Positions 1-8,230 of a stretch of DNA of 64,000 nucleotides are shown piece by piece. The stretch's first letter is position 1. Each line of letters starts with the position of its first letter. A program made the position numbers and the translations under genes. The stretch lies in assembly GCF_003293745.1 (NCBI RefSeq), contig NZ_PTLZ01000001.1, positions 186,001 to 250,000 on the forward strand. The letters are read 5' to 3'. Below the pieces are notes generated by a model. That model saw nothing but the letters and a program-made list of their open reading frames with translations. It had not been told where the DNA came from and did not search any database. This DNA is from Herminiimonas fonticola. Its GTDB lineage: Bacteria > Pseudomonadota > Gammaproteobacteria > Burkholderiales > Burkholderiaceae_D.

Positions 1-77
1 TTCATTGCCTTGCTTTCAGATTACATAAAACTCTTGCAACAAAATTGTGCTCTGCTGCAGATGTTAACTATCAATCG

Positions 78-452
78 CTAACCAACTTCAATCGCATCCA
101 CACGATCGGGATAAAACGCGACATATTCCTTGATCGCTGCAACTGCAGGATAAGGCATCTCATACGTCCACACTGCATGCGCTGAACGCTCGCCACCTGC
201 AGGTATGCCGTAATAGGAGCAATCGCCTTTGAACGGGCAATACGTCACATGATTGCTACGTTCCAGCAGCAACATGTCTACGTCCCTGCGCGGGATGTAT
301 TGCACCGCTGGGTACGACGCCTCTTGCAAGGTCAGTGCTGCCGTCGTATCGGCGACGATGCGGCCCGCTACTGTGACTTTGACGCGTGCGGGATTAGGTG
401 TAATCGTGATCGGATGATCGGGGCCGGGGATTCTGACTAGCTTGTCTTCCAT
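78..452 (-). CDS. DUF427 domain-containing protein
   Basis: A 124-residue protein matching the small DUF427 family. The signs are the N-terminal 'PGPDHPI' segment, the central 'TYCPFKGDCSYY' stretch typical of the family, and the overall length. It is a compact all-beta protein with no signal peptide or membrane segment, so it is probably cytosolic. The biochemical role of the family is not established. It ends near the window edge and has the same direction as the downstream-oriented oxidoreductase at 626-1738, with about 170 bases between them, so co-transcription is possible but unproven. The family call is from recognition of the sequence only. Confidence 0.85.
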   Translation of the reverse strand: MEDKLVRIPGPDHPITITPNPARVKVTVAGRIVADTTAALTLQEASYPAVQYIPRRDVDMLLLERSNHVTYCPFKGDCSYYGIPAGGERSAHAVWTYEMPYPAVAAIKEYVAFYPDRVDAIEVG

Positions 453-625
453 GATTTCTATTCCTTCTTTCGTTGGCGTGAAATATTGGTTTCATCAAGT
501 GACGCAAGATGAAACCAAAACGGAAAAGCCTCTGAAGAAACAGCTTAACGCTTATTGTCATTCAGAGTTTGAAGCGATTTTTTTTGTTGTCGCTCCGCAA
601 GCTCTGCAATTCGTCACCCGAAAAT

Positions 626-1738
626 TCAACGCCCACCGAAAACCGTATCGCCAAATATCTTGTTCTGACCATGCGGTGCCGAGCGCCAGTATTGCGGTGG
701 CGCTTCTATCGTTGCGCCAAGCGCAACCGCTGCATGCCAAGGCCAGCGCGGGTCATACAAAATGCCGCGGGCCAATGCGATGAAGTCGGCCTTGCCGCTA
801 GCGATGATTTCTTCCGCGTGTTGCGGCTCGGTGATCAGGCCGACTGCCATCGTGTTCACACCAGTCGCTTCTTTCACACCTTGTGCAAAGGCCACTTGAT
901 AACCCGGCCCAATAGTAATTTTCTGCAAAGGTGAAATGCCACCCGACGACACATCGATCCAATCGACATCGCGCTTCTTCAACTCAGCGGCAAAGGCGAT
1001 AGTCTGTTCCAGATTCCAGCCGTTCTCCATCCAGTCAGTTGCCGACACGCGAATACCAACCGGTTTATCTGCCGGAAAAACAGCACGCACCGCATCGAAT
1101 ACTTCCAGCGGAAAGCGCATGCGATTTTCCAGCGAGCCGCCGTATTCATCGGTGCGTTGATTGGCAATCGGCGATAGAAACTGATGCAGCAAGTAACCAT
1201 GCGCGGCATGTACTTCAAGTCCATCGATACCCAGGCGTGCGGCGCGCTTGGCCGCCAACACAAACGCATCACGCACGCGACGCAAACCTGCTGCATCCAG
1301 CGCCAGCGGTTCGACATCGCCTTCCTTCTGCGGCACAGCCGACGGCGCATACGATATCCAGCCACCTTCCTCGACCGGCAACTGTTGCCCGCCTTCCCAC
1401 GGCGACTTGCTCGATGCCTTACGTCCCGCGTGCCCAAGCTGCATGACCACGGCGATCCTGGAATGCTTGCGGATCGCAGCAAGGATAGGTACCAGCGCCG
1501 CCTCGGTAGCGTCATTCCACAAACCCAGATCCGTCGGCGTGATACGTCCCTCCGGCTCAACAGCCGTCGCCTCGATCATCAACATGCCGGCACCCGACAA
1601 GGCAAGATGGCCGAGATGAATCATGTGCCATGCAGTTGCCGCACCGTTATCGGCGGAGTACTGACACATGGGGGAAACGACGATGCGGTTGGGGAGGGTA
1701 AGGCCGCGGAGGGAGTAGGGTGAAAACAGTTGGCTCAT
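626..1738 (-). CDS. NADH:flavin oxidoreductase, old yellow enzyme (YqjM-like)
   Basis: A 370-residue TIM-barrel FMN oxidoreductase of the old-yellow-enzyme family, which reduces activated C=C bonds such as alpha,beta-unsaturated carbonyls with NAD(P)H. Visible family marks are the N-terminal 'LPNRIVVSPMCQYSA' (with the Cys that modulates flavin potential in YqjM-type enzymes), 'VMQLGHAGRKA', the catalytic 'HAAHGYLLHQFLSP' pair of histidines, 'NQRTDEYGGSLENR' and the C-terminal phosphate-binding 'FIALARGILYDPRWPWHAA'. Length is normal for the YqjM group. No signal peptide, so cytosolic. The ATG start has only a weak purine stretch in front. Physiological substrate cannot be told from sequence. 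Confidence 0.92.
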   Translation of the reverse strand: MSQLFSPYSLRGLTLPNRIVVSPMCQYSADNGAATAWHMIHLGHLALSGAGMLMIEATAVEPEGRITPTDLGLWNDATEAALVPILAAIRKHSRIAVVMQLGHAGRKASSKSPWEGGQQLPVEEGGWISYAPSAVPQKEGDVEPLALDAAGLRRVRDAFVLAAKRAARLGIDGLEVHAAHGYLLHQFLSPIANQRTDEYGGSLENRMRFPLEVFDAVRAVFPADKPVGIRVSATDWMENGWNLEQTIAFAAELKKRDVDWIDVSSGGISPLQKITIGPGYQVAFAQGVKEATGVNTMAVGLITEPQHAEEIIASGKADFIALARGILYDPRWPWHAAVALGATIEAPPQYWRSAPHGQNKIFGDTVFGGR

Positions 1739-2094
1739 GATTGATCCGATTGATGGATGAGCGAATCAGAGTAGCAGACCCACGAACTTGCTGCAGATGC
1801 TGCGTGAATCTACGCAAGCGCATTCAACCTGCCATACGGATTTATCGCAGGGATCGTTCTACGTCTCTCACATCCCACAATATCTTCGCTATGTTCGTCA
1901 GCGTACCGTACTGCCGTATCAAGCAAGCTATACTCGGCGCGCGGAAAGGCTCTTATATCAATCACCTCATCGTATTGATACAAGCACACGCCCGTCAGAC
2001 TGAAGGCTATCCACATAAGCGCCGCTTATCTGGATTACATATGGCTGGTGTCTCAACACCGGCTTGCCCGATCGGTCATCTTGAGGGAATAAAA
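1739..2094. other. Intergenic region between two divergent genes
   Basis: About 356 bases separate the flavin oxidoreductase (leftward) from the small exported protein (rightward), so both promoters should lie here. Open frames crossing it have no recognisable protein features. No clear promoter pair or operator was identified by eye. A purine-rich ribosome site (TTGAGGGAATAAAA) immediately precedes the ATG at 2095. Confidence 0.5.
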
Positions 2095-2373
2095 ATGAAA
2101 ACAAGCAAGATCATCAGCGGACTGCTGGCAGGACTCGCATTAATGGCAGCCGCCTCCGGCATGGCAGCCAATGTCGATGTCAACATCGGCCTTCCCGGCG
2201 TCTATGTTGAGCCACGCCCCGTATATGTCCAACCTCAATACGAAAACGACTGGCGTGAACGCCGCGTGCGGGCAAATCAATGGCGCGCTGAAGACCATCA
2301 CGATCATGACTACGACAACCATAAGTCAAACAAAAAACATAAGAAGAACAAGCATTACCACAAGCACCACTAA
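2095..2373 (+). CDS. Small exported His/Lys-rich protein
   Basis: A 92-residue protein starting at the ATG preceded by GAGGGAATAAAA; longer in-frame extensions upstream have no protein character. Residues 1-25 form a clear Sec signal peptide (positively charged start, hydrophobic 'GLLAGLALMAAASG', cleavage after 'GMA-A'). The mature part has a 'PGVYVEPRPVYVQPQY' repeat-like segment followed by a strongly basic and histidine-rich tail (HHDHD, then KKHKKNKHYHKHH). It is likely periplasmic or envelope-associated. The tail could bind metals or anionic surfaces, but this is inference only. A perfect 36-bp palindrome terminator follows. No specific family is claimed. Confidence 0.8.
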   Translation: MKTSKIISGLLAGLALMAAASGMAANVDVNIGLPGVYVEPRPVYVQPQYENDWRERRVRANQWRAEDHHDHDYDNHKSNKKHKKNKHYHKHH

Positions 2374-2405
2374 TCATTCTCGCAGACTAAATGCTTGAGA
2401 AAAAG

Positions 2406-2448
2406 GGCGGTACTGCTTAATCATGATTAAGCAGTACCGCCACCTTTT
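2406..2448 (+). terminator. Rho-independent terminator, perfect palindrome
   Basis: Bases 2406-2441 form a perfect 36-base palindrome (arms start GGCGGTACTGCTTAAT) with a run of T at 2445-2448. It lies 33 bases after the stop of the small exported protein and marks the left edge of the defence island. Confidence 0.8.
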
Positions 2449-2504
2449 AATCATAGGACTCTCGCAACTCATATTACTTTGCAGTTTATGGAAAGCTGCG
2501 CATT

Positions 2505-3887
2505 CTAACGATCCATAAATACATAACCAGACTCAGCAATTTCAATCCGCCGACTAAGACCTTCACATGATTTCATGTCAATAGAAGACTTTAATGTAGT
2601 GCAATCCTTCTTTGGAACAGTGCTTCCAAGACTCGTCACCGAAATCCGTGAATCAACAAGCGAAAATCTTTCCATTAAAAATTCTTTGATTCTCAAAGCT
2701 TGCCGCATTGACAATTCATTTTCATTTTTATCGGCCGACTTGCCACTATGAGTAATCAAGAGAATATTGCTGTCGGACGAAATGGCGTGTATCCATTGAA
2801 GATGTTTGTCCAACATATTCGCCCCGACGTCAGTCATTTTTTCCTTTGAGCTATCGAAAGTCAATTGCGTCAAAAATTCAGAGCACCGTTTATTTGCTGC
2901 TTGCACGCGACTAACCTTAAGCTCGGAATTAGTAACCTCATTCGTCACTTGCCGAACAAAAAGCACATCTGCCGTAACTGGCATGGAAGGAAACCTAACT
3001 AACCCATAAGTACCGAGTTTATGCCATAGGACATCAACGCCGTGAAGTACCGGAGTAGCGTCTAACTGCCTACAGGGATTAATTGCAAGTCCTACAGAAC
3101 TAGCACTCTTTGAGAAATAGTCGAAATCATCTTGGCTCACCTTTGCAGAGACATTCTGTTCTCTCATCCCAATTACCAACAAAGAGCTATCTTGTAACGC
3201 GCCAAACGACAAAATCAACGGAGCCATGACAAATGCCGCCACGGCCAAGGCCCGCCGCAACGACCACGGCACCTTTCGCATCGCTTGCGCAACAATCCCT
3301 TCCTGTGGACGCCAAGGGCAATATATATCGGTAAATTTACCAAAGACAGAACAACTTAGTACGGCCCCAATGCCTAAGAAAGTCAAGATAAGACCCCTTC
3401 CACCGGAAGGCACAGTAAACGCGAGCCACAAGAAAATAAATAAAGTGAGTGCGCTTAATATCAATAGAATTTCGTAATCCTTCCTCCATTCGAACTCTCT
3501 TGTTCGTTTTGGCATCTCCTCTTCCGGAGAAGCTACTTTGTTTCTCGCTCTCCAATTGAAAAAACTCGTCACCATAAAATGTATACAACGTGCCAATGAA
3601 AACCCTGCCAATGTTGCTAAGAGAAGGCCAATAGATACCGTGAGAAAAAATCCAAAAGATGTAAGAGAAAATGAAAGAGCATCCGCTACAGAAAGCCCTC
3701 CCGGATTAAATTGGTAGCGAAAGAAATAAATATAAAGGAGGGCGCCTCCTAGTGATGTGGCAAGAATGTAAATAAAGGCTAGTATTAAAGCTGCTACTTC
3801 GATCTTTAATTTGAAAAATTCCCACTTAAATTTTGTGTCTCTCGCCCTTTGATCACTGCTTACCAAATGCTTGCTATCGTCTTGCAT
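2505..3887 (-). CDS. Multi-pass membrane protein with C-terminal OmpA-like domain
   Basis: A 460-residue protein. Roughly residues 30-60, 85-115, 140-160, 165-185 and 210-230 are hydrophobic segments fitting four or five transmembrane helices. The C-terminal ~100 residues match the OmpA/MotB peptidoglycan-binding fold: 'ILLITHSGK', then 'NELSMRQALRIKEFL', 'SVTSLGS' and the terminal 'LSRRIEI' (family form NRRVEI). The usual Thr-Asp of the first motif is His-Ser here. Role unknown. It is divergent from a membrane-anchored Mrr-type nuclease and next to a type I restriction system, so a defence role related in logic to the OmpA-like subunit of Zorya is conceivable, but no MotA/ExbB partner is present. 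Its base composition is more AT-rich than the flanking core genes. Confidence 0.7.
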   Translation of the reverse strand: MQDDSKHLVSSDQRARDTKFKWEFFKLKIEVAALILAFIYILATSLGGALLYIYFFRYQFNPGGLSVADALSFSLTSFGFFLTVSIGLLLATLAGFSLARCIHFMVTSFFNWRARNKVASPEEEMPKRTREFEWRKDYEILLILSALTLFIFLWLAFTVPSGGRGLILTFLGIGAVLSCSVFGKFTDIYCPWRPQEGIVAQAMRKVPWSLRRALAVAAFVMAPLILSFGALQDSSLLVIGMREQNVSAKVSQDDFDYFSKSASSVGLAINPCRQLDATPVLHGVDVLWHKLGTYGLVRFPSMPVTADVLFVRQVTNEVTNSELKVSRVQAANKRCSEFLTQLTFDSSKEKMTDVGANMLDKHLQWIHAISSDSNILLITHSGKSADKNENELSMRQALRIKEFLMERFSLVDSRISVTSLGSTVPKKDCTTLKSSIDMKSCEGLSRRIEIAESGYVFMDR

Positions 3888-4035
3888 TCTGCATCCTTAA
3901 AAGAATTATTGGAACAACCACATTATGAACAGCTACTCGTAATGCCCAATGTTACGATGGCGGCAAATAAATCTAATCGATAGTATATAAATGCAACCAA
4001 TCGTTTTCTGAAATGCATTAATTTCATATCGAGCT

Positions 4036-4953
4036 ATGGCCAGAAAAAGAAAACAAAGCGGTATCGATCTGCTAGTACGCTCACCTTGGTGGATTAGCGC
4101 AGCCTTGGGAACTGTAGGCTTCATTGTTTTGCGTTGGGTTATTCCATCAATCTTTGCGGCGAATCCTTTTCTAGTGGCGCTAGGAACGTTGTCGAAATCA
4201 CTTGCATGGTTGGTACCCTGTGGATTCGGCCTGATCGCCTTGATTTCATTTTTCTTAAACAAGCGTTCCGAGCCACCAGCTTTTACATCTCAAAAGCAGA
4301 AAAAACAAAAGCTTCCTAAAGAAGAGCCTAGCTTTAACATCAACGGCCCTGACGAATGGGCAAATAACACAAGCCCGGCCTCTCCGAACCCCGATGTTAT
4401 TACTCCCGCTCACACACCGACATGGAGCATCGAGTCTTTGCGGTCGCTCGAATGGAAACGGTTTGAACTGCTCTGTGCGAAGTACTACGAAGCTGCAGGA
4501 TTTAAAGCCGTGACAATCGCAGCCGGTGCGGATGGTGGTATCGACGTAAAATTATTCAAGACCGATCTGAATACGCCGATTGCAATCGTTCAGTGCAAGG
4601 CTTGGAGCAAAGCCGTCGGTGTAAAAGAGGTTCGCGAGTTGCTAGGTGTGATGGTGCATGAAAAAGTAGCGCGCGGTATTTTCATAACGAATGGAACATA
4701 CACACCAGACGCACTTGCATTCGGCGCATCCAATCCGATACAGCTTTTGGATGGCAACGCATTTCTTCAGAAAATTCAAGTTCTGGATTCATCTGCACAA
4801 GAGGGGCTAAAAGCGTTTGCATTTGACGGTGATTACAAAACACCTACCTGCGCTTCTTGCGGGATCAAGATGATTAAGAAAAAGGCCTTTTGGGGTTGCT
4901 CAAATTTTCCTCGATGCCGTTCAAAAATATATTTCAAAAATGCTGCGACTTAG
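4036..4953 (+). CDS. Membrane-anchored Mrr-type restriction endonuclease with topoisomerase zinc finger
   Basis: A 305-residue protein in three parts. Residues about 15-35 and 55-75 are hydrophobic membrane segments. After a polar linker, residues about 135-255 form an Mrr-like PD-(D/E)xK nuclease domain: 'EWKRFELLCAKYYEAAGF', the catalytic 'GADGGIDVKL' and 'AIVQCKAW' (D...QxK). The last 35 residues carry a four-cysteine zinc finger of the topoisomerase C-terminal type (CASC...CSNFPRC). Proteins with this layout are known as Mrr-cat/DUF2034 restriction-like nucleases, probably cleaving foreign or modified DNA at the inner membrane. It is divergent from the OmpA-like protein and 166 bases upstream of hsdR. 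Substrate specificity is unknown. Confidence 0.85.
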   Translation: MARKRKQSGIDLLVRSPWWISAALGTVGFIVLRWVIPSIFAANPFLVALGTLSKSLAWLVPCGFGLIALISFFLNKRSEPPAFTSQKQKKQKLPKEEPSFNINGPDEWANNTSPASPNPDVITPAHTPTWSIESLRSLEWKRFELLCAKYYEAAGFKAVTIAAGADGGIDVKLFKTDLNTPIAIVQCKAWSKAVGVKEVRELLGVMVHEKVARGIFITNGTYTPDALAFGASNPIQLLDGNAFLQKIQVLDSSAQEGLKAFAFDGDYKTPTCASCGIKMIKKKAFWGCSNFPRCRSKIYFKNAAT

Positions 4954-5119
4954 GACGATCTATTCATTCCTACAAGACTTAAATCATATCTAAATCCATC
5001 TAGAATCGCTCTGGTAGACTTGTCGCTGAAAACTAGCTATATAAGCAGGTCACATCGGTGGCTCCGCCGATCAATCGAGCGGCACAAGCCAACAATAAAA
5101 ATGAGAAAGATCAAGCCCA

Positions 5120-8100
5120 ATGGTTTTTAGCGAAGACTCGCGAGTCAAAATTCCCTGCATTCTGCATTTAGTGCGACTTGGTTACAGCTATCTTTCTCTA
5201 AAAGATGCCATTTTGGATGAGGAAAACAATATTTTTCCGGATCTTTTTCGAGCTTCAATTGCTCGAATCAACCCGGGTATAGAAGCCGATGAGATCACCC
5301 GTCTACTGGTCGACACCAAGCTTCTACTGGAAAATGAAGACCTCGGAAAAGCTTTCTACGAAAAACTCATTGAACGCTCAGGAGTCCGTCTGATCGACTT
5401 CGCTGACTTTGACAATAACAGCTTCCATGTCGTTACCGAGCTGACCTACAAGAACGGTGATGATGAGTTTCGGCCTGACATCACGTTGCTCATCAACGGT
5501 ATGCCACTTGCCTTCATCGAGGTCAAAAAACCCCATAATCGCGAAGGCGTACTAGCCGAGCGCAACCGCATCATCACGCGTAGCCGGAACCCGCGCTTCC
5601 GTCGTTTCATAAACATCACCCAGTTGATGGTCTTCTCCAACAACATGGAGTACGACGATGGCTCACCACATCCAATCGAAGGCGCGTTTTATGCCAGCCC
5701 GTCGTATGACTCTCCAGTCTTTAACTATTTCCGCGAAGAAGAAACACTGGATCTTGCAAATCTGCTAGCAGATGAGAACGACATCATCGAGAACGAGGTG
5801 CTGCGCGACAACAACCTCAATGTCATCAAACACAGCCCGGAATTTCTCAGCAATAAATCACCCGATGCGCCGACTAACCGTATATGTACTTCACTGTTCA
5901 GTAGAGACAGGCTGGCCTTTCTCTTGCGATTTTCACTCGCCTATGTGAATGAGTCGGAGGGTCTGCAAAAGCACGTTATGCGTTACCCACAGCTCTTTGC
6001 TACTAAGGCCATCGAGCGCAAGCTTGATGCGGGCATACGCAAAGGCATCATCTGGCATACGCAGGGTAGCGGCAAAACCGCACTTGCCTACTACAACACT
6101 CGCTTTCTCACTGACTACTTCCAGCGGAGAGGCATAGTCCCGAAGTTCTACTTCATCGTTGACCGGCTCGATCTACTCACCCAAGCACAGCATGAGTTTG
6201 CAGGCCGTGGTTTGGTAGTACATACCATCGACAGTCGCGAAGCTTTCTCCCGCGACATTAAAACCACGCAGGTAATACACAACCACACTGGCAAGCCCGA
6301 AATCACAGTGGTCAACATCCAGAAATTCCAAGATGACCCCGACATAGTGCGCGCTGAGGACTACGACGTCAGTATCCAACGCGTCTATTTTCTTGATGAA
6401 GTACACCGCAGCTACAACCCAAAAGGGAGCTTTCTCGCTAATCTCAGCCAATCTGACCGCGATGCCATCAAGATCGGTCTGACTGGCACACCGCTGCTGG
6501 GTGACGACTACAACTCCCGCGCACTGTTTGGCGATTACATCCACAAGTACTACTACAACGCCTCCATCGCTGATGGCTACACCTTGCGCCTCATTCGCGA
6601 AGAAATCGCCACCAACTATAAGCTCACGTTGCAAGAGGCGCTCGCCGCTGTAGAGCTGCAGCAAGGGGATATCGACCGCAATCTAATTTACGCACACCCG
6701 AAGTTTGTTGAGCCCATGCTCGATTACATCGTGCGTGATTTCGAAAAAAGCCGAAGCGCACTGGGTGATGTCAGCATCGGCGGCATGGTCATCTGCGACA
6801 GCGCCGAGCAGGCGCGACAGATGTTCGAAATTTTCAACATTGTCTACGCAGCCCGACCCGTGTCCGTCTATTCAGCACAGGATTCAGCCCAAGAATTAAT
6901 CGCCGCTGCGCAGCCTGAAAGTTATGCAGCCCGCACACTGTTAGATAACCGAGCCAAAAGTGCCGCCCTGATCCTGCACGACGTGGGTAGCAAGGATGAG
7001 CGCAAACAATGGGTTGAAGACTTCAAGGCCGGCAAGATCGACCTGCTGTTCGTCTACAACATGCTGCTCACCGGCTTTGACGCCAAGCGCCTCAAAAAAC
7101 TCTACCTTGGCAGGGTCATCCGTTCGCACAACCTTCTGCAAGCGCTAACCCGCGTGAACCGGACCTACAAGGATTTTCGCTACGGCTATGTCGTCGATTT
7201 CGCCGATATCCGCAAGGAGTTCGATGCCACCAATAAGGCATATTTTGATGAACTGCAAGCTGAGCTAGGCGACGAAGTCGAACATTACTCAAACTTGTTT
7301 AAATCCACAGAAGAGATCGCTCAAGAAATCGAAGCGATCAAGGATATTCTATTCACCTTCAACATCGAAAACGCTGAAGTCTTCTCACAACAGATTAGTC
7401 AAATACAAGATCGTGCCACGGTGCTAGCGCTTAAGAAAGCATTAGCCGATGCACGTAGCCTATACAACCTGATCCGCCTGCAGGGTGACGACGGTTTGTT
7501 GCAACAACTCGACTTTCAAAAACTTAACCAACTCTATCGAGAAACTAGCAATCACCTCGATCTGCTGAATCTCAAAGAAAGCATTGAGTCCAGCACAGAC
7601 TCCAGCAATCTACTCAACATCGCGCTAGAAGATGTGCTCTTCATGTTTACCAAAATTCGGGAAGAAGAGCTGGTACTGGCGGATACTCTAAAGAGCACTC
7701 TGCGAAAGACGCGCGAAGCGCTCGCTGACAACTTTGATCCGCAGGATCCCAAGTTCGTAACCCTCAGAGAAGAACTAGAGCGACTCTTTAAAAAAAAGAA
7801 GCTGAACGAAGTCAGTCAGGAAGAAATGACTGCTAACATTGGCACGCTCAATGCAATTCACGACAAAATCAAAGAGCTAAACCGTCAGAACAATCAACTT
7901 CGCGCCAAATATCGGGGTGATGCCAAATACACTCGCATACACAAGCGGCTGTTGGAGCACGGCACACTCACCCAAACAGAGCGCCGCCTCTTCGAAGCTC
8001 TCACTGGCGTCAAGCAACGGGCCGATGAGCATGTGCTGCAAAACACCCGATTACTTGATAATGAAAAATACTTCGAGCGGATGATGCAGCCCATCGTGAT

Positions 8101-8230
8101 GGACGAGTTCGAGAGTGGCCAAAAGATTAACCTTAACCTTGATGCCGCCGACGCCATCAACCATTTAGTAGTAGCCGAATACATGAATGAATTTGCCTCA
8201 GGCAACCGAACAGGAGTAGCACTTTGGTAA
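5120..8230 (+). CDS. hsdR: Type I restriction enzyme, R (motor/nuclease) subunit
   Basis: A 1036-residue HsdR, which translocates DNA with ATP and cuts it at a distance from the recognition site. The N-terminal nuclease domain has D120 and the E134-x-K136 pair in 'AFIEVKKP'. The helicase part begins with Walker A 'TQGSGKT' (about 314-320), motif II 'DEVH' (426-429) and the motif III 'GLTGTPL' region. The C-terminal third is rich in charged helices, as expected for contact with HsdM. The start chosen is the ATG at 5120; an unrelated nine-codon ORF (5101-5130) begins upstream and overlaps it. The end overlaps hsdM by seven bases. Order R-M-S with overlapping genes indicates one operon. Confidence 0.96.
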   Translation: MVFSEDSRVKIPCILHLVRLGYSYLSLKDAILDEENNIFPDLFRASIARINPGIEADEITRLLVDTKLLLENEDLGKAFYEKLIERSGVRLIDFADFDNNSFHVVTELTYKNGDDEFRPDITLLINGMPLAFIEVKKPHNREGVLAERNRIITRSRNPRFRRFINITQLMVFSNNMEYDDGSPHPIEGAFYASPSYDSPVFNYFREEETLDLANLLADENDIIENEVLRDNNLNVIKHSPEFLSNKSPDAPTNRICTSLFSRDRLAFLLRFSLAYVNESEGLQKHVMRYPQLFATKAIERKLDAGIRKGIIWHTQGSGKTALAYYNTRFLTDYFQRRGIVPKFYFIVDRLDLLTQAQHEFAGRGLVVHTIDSREAFSRDIKTTQVIHNHTGKPEITVVNIQKFQDDPDIVRAEDYDVSIQRVYFLDEVHRSYNPKGSFLANLSQSDRDAIKIGLTGTPLLGDDYNSRALFGDYIHKYYYNASIADGYTLRLIREEIATNYKLTLQEALAAVELQQGDIDRNLIYAHPKFVEPMLDYIVRDFEKSRSALGDVSIGGMVICDSAEQARQMFEIFNIVYAARPVSVYSAQDSAQELIAAAQPESYAARTLLDNRAKSAALILHDVGSKDERKQWVEDFKAGKIDLLFVYNMLLTGFDAKRLKKLYLGRVIRSHNLLQALTRVNRTYKDFRYGYVVDFADIRKEFDATNKAYFDELQAELGDEVEHYSNLFKSTEEIAQEIEAIKDILFTFNIENAEVFSQQISQIQDRATVLALKKALADARSLYNLIRLQGDDGLLQQLDFQKLNQLYRETSNHLDLLNLKESIESSTDSSNLLNIALEDVLFMFTKIREEELVLADTLKSTLRKTREALADNFDPQDPKFVTLREELERLFKKKKLNEVSQEEMTANIGTLNAIHDKIKELNRQNNQLRAKYRGDAKYTRIHKRLLEHGTLTQTERRLFEALTGVKQRADEHVLQNTRLLDNEKYFERMMQPIVMDEFESGQKINLNLDAADAINHLVVAEYMNEFASGNRTGVALW

